From an uncultured Acidobacteriota bacterium (GTDB lineage Bacteria > Pseudomonadota > Alphaproteobacteria > Caulobacterales > Hyphomonadaceae): a stretch of 34,960 nt of DNA. The DNA lies in NCBI GenBank assembly GCA_937881755.1, contig CALGEF010000501.1:1-34960 (forward strand), written 5' to 3'. Each line of letters begins with the position of its first letter. Position 1 is the stretch's first letter. The position numbers were made by a program, and so were the translations under genes. Shown in pieces: positions 30,238-34,960 of the stretch. Below the pieces are notes generated by a model that worked only from the letters and a program-made list of their open reading frames with translations, did no database searches and was not told where the DNA came from.

Positions 30238-30915
30238 ATGACAGAGATTACCATCGGCGTTGACGTTTCGAAAGACACTCTCGACGTCCACCTTCACCCG
30301 GCGGGCGATCACCGCCAGTTTGAGAACACGCCAAAAGGCTTCAGGGCGATCCTGAAATGGATCGCTGGCAAGCCAGTCGCCCGCCTCGTTTTCGAGGCGA
30401 CGGGCCATTATCACCGCGCGTTCGAGCGCGCGAAGGGCGAAGCTGGCCTGCCACTTTGCAAGGTCAACCCGCGCCAGGCCAAGCGCTTCGGCGCGTTGGT
30501 TGAACCCGGCGTTCGCGCAGCGCCGTCGGAGATCATCAGTGATCTCAAGGACCTGAACGTCGCCCGGACCGCCCTCATCAAAGACCGCACCGCCGCCAGG
30601 AACCGCGAGAAGAATCTGACTTCTTCGCTCTTGAAGCGACATGTCCGCCAGCGCTTTTCTTCGATTGAAAGCCACTTGAAAGAGATCGAAGCAGCCATCC
30701 GCTCGCTGATCAATGCGGATGATGACCTGCGCCGTAAGTTCGCTATCCTGGTCTCGAAGGGTTTTTCTTGTCAGAGTGGTGTCGCCACACTGTGCCTTTC
30801 ACCCCATGGTCAGCCCCTCTTCGGAGCGGGCCGGACGGCCGCGTGTTTTCGCGAGGCGCAGCCCTTCAGCCTTGAGGCGTTCGGGCCGATCAGAGACATT
30901 ATTTTGATGGGGTAA
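30238..30915 (+). pseudogene. IS110 family transposase, degenerate
   Basis: MTEITIGVDVSKDTLDVHLHPAG...RLVFEATGHYHRAFERAKGEAGLPLCKVNPRQAKRFGALVEPGVRA...LKDLNVARTALIKDRTAARNREK. The usual TDRVDA catalytic segment is absent, and homology ends after RRKFAILVS. Confidence 0.85.
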
Positions 30916-31212
30916 TCAGGCGACCAGATCGATGCTCAGCTTGTGACCTACGGCGTCAGCCGCGCGCACCAACGTGGCCAGTTCCACTTTGTCGCTGGTC
31001 GGATCAAGGAGCCGGTCGACCTCGCTACGGCTGGCCTTCATGCGCTTGACCATTTCCACTTTTGTGATGGCTTTGGCCTTCATGGCCTCGCGAATTTTCC
31101 AGGCGAACACACGCAGGAGCGCTAGCCCGACAGCATTGCCTAACATGTCCTCCTCTTTCAGGAACTCATCGAAGCTGGAGCCTATGCGAGCGTTTGAACT
31201 GGCTACAGCCAT
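30916..31212 (-). CDS. XRE/HigA-like antitoxin-type HTH protein
   Basis: IGSSFDEFLKEEDM...ALLRVFAWKIREAMKAKAITKVEMVKRMKASRSEVDRLLDPTSDKVELATLVRAADAVGHKLSIDLVA. Confidence 0.8.
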   Translation of the reverse strand: MAVASSNARIGSSFDEFLKEEDMLGNAVGLALLRVFAWKIREAMKAKAITKVEMVKRMKASRSEVDRLLDPTSDKVELATLVRAADAVGHKLSIDLVA

Positions 31213-31224
31213 CCGTATCTATCC

Positions 31225-31632
31225 TCAGGCAATCTGGACGTCCGTCTTCGAGAAATCATTCCCGACAAAGAGCAAAGGTGCGTCCAATGATTTGGCGAGC
31301 GCGTGGGCAAAACTGTCTCCGTAGTTCAGACCAGCAGGCGCTCCAAACCCTTTCCCGAACTTCACCCGTGCCGTCAGGGCATCGCGTGCGAGAGGGTGTG
31401 TCACAGGGGCGATGGTGACATCGAACTGGCTGAGAACGCGGTCAAGGTCTGCCGCGATACGCTCTGGAGCGCCTTCCCGGCGCCCCGCCAGCACGGTTCC
31501 AAGCTCGACATAGTTGGCAGCCGACATCACCCGCGATGAAGCGCGCGCCATCTTTTCGGCGAGGCCTGCCGCGCCAGCCTCATCAAACAGGATCGCGATG
31601 ATAGCGGACGTATCGACGACGATGTCGTTCAT
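31225..31632 (-). CDS. vapC: VapC family PIN-domain toxin
   Basis: [28 protein letters not shown]...SAANYVELGTVL...LNYGDSFAHALAKSLDAPLLFVGNDFSKTDVQIA. Confidence 0.92.
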   Translation of the reverse strand: MNDIVVDTSAIIAILFDEAGAAGLAEKMARASSRVMSAANYVELGTVLAGRREGAPERIAADLDRVLSQFDVTIAPVTHPLARDALTARVKFGKGFGAPAGLNYGDSFAHALAKSLDAPLLFVGNDFSKTDVQIA

Positions 31633-31901
31633 TAGAACCCGCGTTCTTCCGGCGTGTCGCCGCACGCCCGGTCCCATTCTTCCTGTGTGACAGGACGGGT
31701 GTCATACTTCTTCCGGAACTCAGCCGCCGCTGCAAGGATGCGCGCCGCAAGATCCTTGGGATCAGCAGGTGCCAGCTTTTGCAGCCGTTCGAGCCGTTCC
31801 TGCAGAGACTTTGTCACCGCCTCGGTCATCGTCTCTCCTGTCAAGGCTGCCAGTTGGCGCGCAAGCTGGTCCGCTTCATCGGTCTTGATGCTAAGGGCCA
31901 T
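31632..31901 (-). CDS. vapB: VapB family antitoxin (Rv0623-type)
   Basis: [40 protein letters not shown]...; overlaps the vapC start by 1 nt. Confidence 0.9.
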   Translation of the reverse strand: MALSIKTDEADQLARQLAALTGETMTEAVTKSLQERLERLQKLAPADPKDLAARILAAAAEFRKKYDTRPVTQEEWDRACGDTPEERGF

Positions 31902-32176
31902 TTGAGTTTCCAATTCTAGAATGTTTTCTATATAATCCGGGTGCGCCTCTCCATCAAGGCCCGTTCCTGGAAACCCGACGCTGATAGATGCCCCCTGTCA
32001 GGCCCGGTTGTTCTGCCTCCAGCGCGTCATTCGAGCGCTTGTTCAGCCTCGCGCCGGGATGGGTTGCGGCATGGATTTCGGCCAGTTCTGCGACTGACAC
32101 CTGCGTATCGATTTGCGTGGTTTCGAGGGTGCTGTCCAATGCGTACCCGTCTCCGCTATTCGCGGGTCAGCAGGTG

Positions 32177-32440
32177 CTAGACAACGAGAAGTTCGCGCCA
32201 TTCGCGAAGGGCGGCGTCTCGTAGCGATTTGAAGCCGGCCCTCCTCTCGATATTTCTCTGATTATTGAAATGGTTGTGCACAGACGAATGGACTGAGGCG
32301 AATTTTTGAAGACTTCGCATTCGCCTGAATCGCGACATCGCCCGCTCCCGTCGGCGGAAAGGCTGGTGAGAATTTTCGGCGCGGTTGTTCAAGTGGCGGT
32401 CCGTCTCCTGGTGGCCCTCGTTCCCTGTTCACGCCGCTGC
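32177..32440 (-). pseudogene. IS6-like DDE transposase, C-terminal remnant
   Basis: ...HQETDRHLNNRAENSHQPFRRRERAMSRFRRMRSLQKFASVHSSVHNHFNNQRNIERRAGFKSLRDAALREWRELLVV: the NRAENSHLPFRRRER...FASVHASVHNHFN pattern of IS6-like transposase C-termini; N-terminal part missing. Upper boundary approximate. Confidence 0.75.
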
Positions 32441-32562
32441 GCTGCGCAGGCGGCTAAAGGGGAGGCATGCAACTGGCATGGCGCGGCCGATCGAAGGCGA
32501 GCCTGCGCGGACTTGAATTTGGTGCTACCCAGTAGTGCTGTAAGGCCACAAGGAGAGAGCTC

Positions 32563-32832
32563 ATGACTGTCAAATCCTCGATCTCGCTCACCGACGAACA
32601 GGACGCCTTCGCACGCCAGCTCGTCGAGAAGGGGCGATTTCCATCTTTCAGCGCTGCCTTACAGCAAGGACTGGAACTGTTGCGCGTTCGTTTCGAAAAT
32701 GACGAGTTAGAGCTTGAGGCCTTACGAACTCTTCTGCTCGAACGGCGAAGAGGAAAGTTCGTATCCAACGATGACATGATGGACGCCATTTCGGACGCAG
32801 CGACCCGCAAGCGCGCCAGACATGGCATATGA
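32563..32832 (+). CDS. parD: ParD family antitoxin
   Basis: MTVKSSISLTDEQDAFARQLVEKGRFPSFSAALQQGLELLRVRFENDELELEALRTLLLERRRGKFVS; overlaps the downstream toxin gene. Confidence 0.88.
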   Translation: MTVKSSISLTDEQDAFARQLVEKGRFPSFSAALQQGLELLRVRFENDELELEALRTLLLERRRGKFVSNDDMMDAISDAATRKRARHGI

Positions 32833-33169
32833 GGTCGTTTTCGCGGCCGATGCCCGACATGACTTCACACTGATTTTCGAATTTCTGGTCGACAGCTATG
32901 TTGGCTTTGGCGATGATACCGAGACAGCCATCGTGCGCGCAGAAACGCGCGTGCAGTCGATCCGCGCAGACATCACTCAATTGGCACAATTGCCCTGTCG
33001 CGGAACGCTGCACGACGAAATGCTGCCCGGGCTGCGCCATTTGACAATTGGTCAGGCCATTGTGTGGTTCGACATAGATGAAGATGTGAAACCTGTTCGG
33101 GTGCTCGCCGTCTTTTTTGGCGGCCAGGATCATATCCGCAGAATGCTGACCCGATTGCTCGGTGAGTAG
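32822..33169 (+). CDS. parE: ParE/RelE family toxin
   Basis: MAYEVVFAADARHDFTLIFEFLVDSY...LAQLPCRGTLHDEMLPGLRHLTIGQAIVWFDIDEDVKPVRVLAVFFGGQDH; 11-nt overlap with parD. (Toxin ParE, not topoisomerase IV.). Confidence 0.9.
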   Translation: MAYEVVFAADARHDFTLIFEFLVDSYVGFGDDTETAIVRAETRVQSIRADITQLAQLPCRGTLHDEMLPGLRHLTIGQAIVWFDIDEDVKPVRVLAVFFGGQDHIRRMLTRLLGE

Positions 33170-33419
33170 CTCAATGGCAGCATCGGATCGATCCTGCCCG
33201 CCGCCCGCTATGGCAATCGGTGCCAACTTGGCCCTAAACTGCCGGTCTCCAGGCAACGAGACTTTGGTCTGAAAACCCTGGGGCAGGTCACCCGGTTCCT
33301 GCAGAGTACAGTCAAGACCTTATGTACGCATCACCGAATACAGCTTATACGCTTCATATCAACCTACCTGCCAGAAAGGAGCCGTCAGGATGGCCGCGTC
33401 ATTTTCAAAGTGTCGCCCC

Positions 33420-33794
33420 ATGGCATTTCCCGACCAGCTCAACGCCTTGCGCAAAGATCGCGGACTCTCCCAAAGGGCGCTCGCCGAAATAGTCGGCGTC
33501 CATCTCACCCAGATCCAGCGCTACGAAGGCGGCGGCTGCCAGCCCACCCTCGACGTCATTCGCCGCCTGGCCCTTGCTCTATCGGTCAGCGCGGATGCGC
33601 TGGTCTTCGACGACACGCCGCGCGGCCCCAGGGATGACGACCTGAAGCTCATCCTGGAGGCCGTCGATCGCTTCGACGCCGAGGAGAAGGCCACCGCCAA
33701 GACCGTCCTCAAGGGCCTCATCCTCCAGCACCAGGCCCGCCTCTGGAGCCAGAGACCAGACGAGCGCACCAGCCCTGAGCCCGCCGCTTCCTAA
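33420..33794 (+). CDS. XRE family HTH transcriptional regulator
   Basis: MAFPDQLNALRKDRGLSQRALAEIVGVHLTQIQRYEGGGCQPTLDVIRRLALALSVSADALVFDD. Confidence 0.88.
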   Translation: MAFPDQLNALRKDRGLSQRALAEIVGVHLTQIQRYEGGGCQPTLDVIRRLALALSVSADALVFDDTPRGPRDDDLKLILEAVDRFDAEEKATAKTVLKGLILQHQARLWSQRPDERTSPEPAAS

Positions 33795-33804
33795 GGAGAT
33801 TGTC

Positions 33805-34026
33805 ATGCCCGCCCACGCCCAAAGCCATTCCGGCTTCAGCCAGGCCCTCATCGAAAAAATCCGCACCCTCTCGCCTGAGCGCATCGCCGAGATTGAGGAT
33901 TTCGTCGACTTCCTGCGCGCCCGCGATCAGGGTCGCGCGGTGACCCGCGCCGCGCTCGCCGGCTCCGAGCCCAGCTTCGCCGTCGTCTGGAGCAATCCCG
34001 AAGACGACGCCTACGATGCCCTCTGA
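33805..34026 (+). CDS. Antitoxin-like small protein
   Basis: SQALIEKIRTLSPERIAEIEDFVDFLRARDQGRAVTRAALAGSEPSFAVVWSNPEDDAYDAL, DUF2281/VapB-like antitoxin pattern. Confidence 0.7.
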   Translation: MPAHAQSHSGFSQALIEKIRTLSPERIAEIEDFVDFLRARDQGRAVTRAALAGSEPSFAVVWSNPEDDAYDAL

Positions 34027-34270
34027 TCCGGGGCCCTCTGACACCGCAACGGCCGAGCATCTGTTTCAATGGCGGGAGGGCCTCCTGGACGCCCGTATCT
34101 GGCACGGACTGGAGGCGCCCGTCGACGACATCCTTGCCTATCCGGGCGTCCAGAACTGGTGGACGACACGTTCAGGCTGGTACAGCGAGGACTTCCGGAT
34201 ATTCATCCGCGGCAAGATCGCTTCAGCCAGTTCGCCAACAATGTATGGCGAGCATGGCGTGACGGGATAG
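34016..34270 (+). CDS. Short hypothetical protein, possibly a fragment
   Basis: EHLFQWREGLLDARIWHGLEAPVDDILAYPGVQNWWTTRSGWYSEDFRIFIRGKI; overlaps the preceding antitoxin-like gene by 11 nt. Confidence 0.5.
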   Translation: MPSDPGPSDTATAEHLFQWREGLLDARIWHGLEAPVDDILAYPGVQNWWTTRSGWYSEDFRIFIRGKIASASSPTMYGEHGVTG

Positions 34271-34463
34271 GTCGCGGGCCGGTCGCCTCCTCCTGCGGAT
34301 TCCGGGTAACATGCGGCGGTAAGTGGGCCCAGCGAATGTCCGCAGAGGGTCGTTTCTCCCCAGCAGGTCCGGGCCAACAAGCGGACCTGTGCCGAGCCGT
34401 CCGCAAAGGGACCCGACCGCCAGGAAATCAACCTCGAGGGTGGATTGGTGTGAGAAATCCGGG

Positions 34464-34960
34464 CTAGTTTGCCGATGAAGCGGCTCTCGACGGAGCGAGC
34501 AGGATGGCATTTGCAAACAGCAGGTCCAGGCCGCCGAGATATCCGCGCAGTGTCGGGCTCTGGGTGAAGGCTATAACGAGCCCGTCTTCATGAGGCTCAA
34601 TCATGAGGTAGGGTTTATAGGCCAGCTGCTCGACATTCTCCGACCACATATATCCGCTTGCGACCAATCGGTCGGCCGGCGCAAACATAAGGACGTTCAC
34701 GCCTTTGGCGGCATTCAACGGCGTGTAGATTTCAGTTCCGGTAACCAACGCAATTGCGCGGTCATATCCGGAAGACAGCCAGTGTTCCTGATCAGTGTCG
34801 ACCCGCACGAGCGCGCCAGGTGCTTCGTCCGGAGAAGCTTCCGGATCGGCGATCAGCTTATCATACTGAGCCCTGTCGGCGATCCTGGTTCCCAGCTTCG
34901 GATCCTCCGGAGTGGCTGCCGGAGCCTCTTCAAGCCAGGCGTTTTCGAGGGTGGTGGACA
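34464..34960 (-). CDS. M14-like zinc carboxypeptidase, C-terminal part (partial; 5' end outside window)
   Basis: Frame open from 34958 down to 34464 (STTLENAWLEEAPAATPEDPKLGTRIADRAQYDKLIADPEASPDEAPGALVRVDTDQEHWLSSGYD...VASGYMWSENVEQLAYKPYLMIEPHEDGLVIAFTQSPTLRGYLGGLDLLFANAILLAP). Confidence 0.75.
   Translation of the reverse strand, partial: STTLENAWLEEAPAATPEDPKLGTRIADRAQYDKLIADPEASPDEAPGALVRVDTDQEHWLSSGYDRAIALVTGTEIYTPLNAAKGVNVLMFAPADRLVASGYMWSENVEQLAYKPYLMIEPHEDGLVIAFTQSPTLRGYLGGLDLLFANAILLAPSRAASSAN

Noticed and set aside
31941-32180. Small ORFs on both strands between vapB and the IS6-like remnant
   Set aside because: Mutually overlapping, no recognisable family; likely non-coding or decayed.
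1-34960. CRISPR array, rRNA operon, prophage or biosynthetic gene cluster
   Set aside because: No regularly spaced repeats, rRNA sequence, phage structural genes or PKS/NRPS-type genes seen.

Overview
GC-rich window whose gene content looks alphaproteobacterial (Hyphomonadaceae-like by impression only; not tested). From left to right: (1) the 3' end of imuB translationally coupled to dnaE2; (2) an FAD-dependent dehydrogenase; (3) a selenocysteine locus: selA split by a -1 frameshift, selB, a tRNA-Sec (UCA anticodon), a thioredoxin-fold protein, and a UGSC-type selenoprotein that reads through an in-frame TGA at 11131-11133 and has a bSECIS-like hairpin just downstream; (4) 3-hydroxyacyl-CoA dehydrogenase and GMC oxidoreductase, then a broken MFS transporter with a small secreted-protein gene lying in the gap; (5) a minus-strand beta-glucan (laminarin-type) utilisation cluster: LacI regulator, TonB-dependent receptor, GH16, GPH/MelB-type symporter, GH3, with shared ATTGTC/GACAAT inverted repeats upstream of lacI and of the receptor; (6) a sterol-desaturase-family hydroxylase operon divergent from a LysR regulator; (7) an MBL-fold alkylsulfatase-like hydrolase; (8) an accessory region of IS110 and IS6-like remnants with several toxin-antitoxin modules, intact and orphaned; (9) the 3' end of an M14-like peptidase. 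The strongest hidden feature is the selenoprotein, which the ORF track truncates at its Sec codon. The UGSC family is already known as a predicted selenoprotein family, but its function, to my knowledge, is not established.
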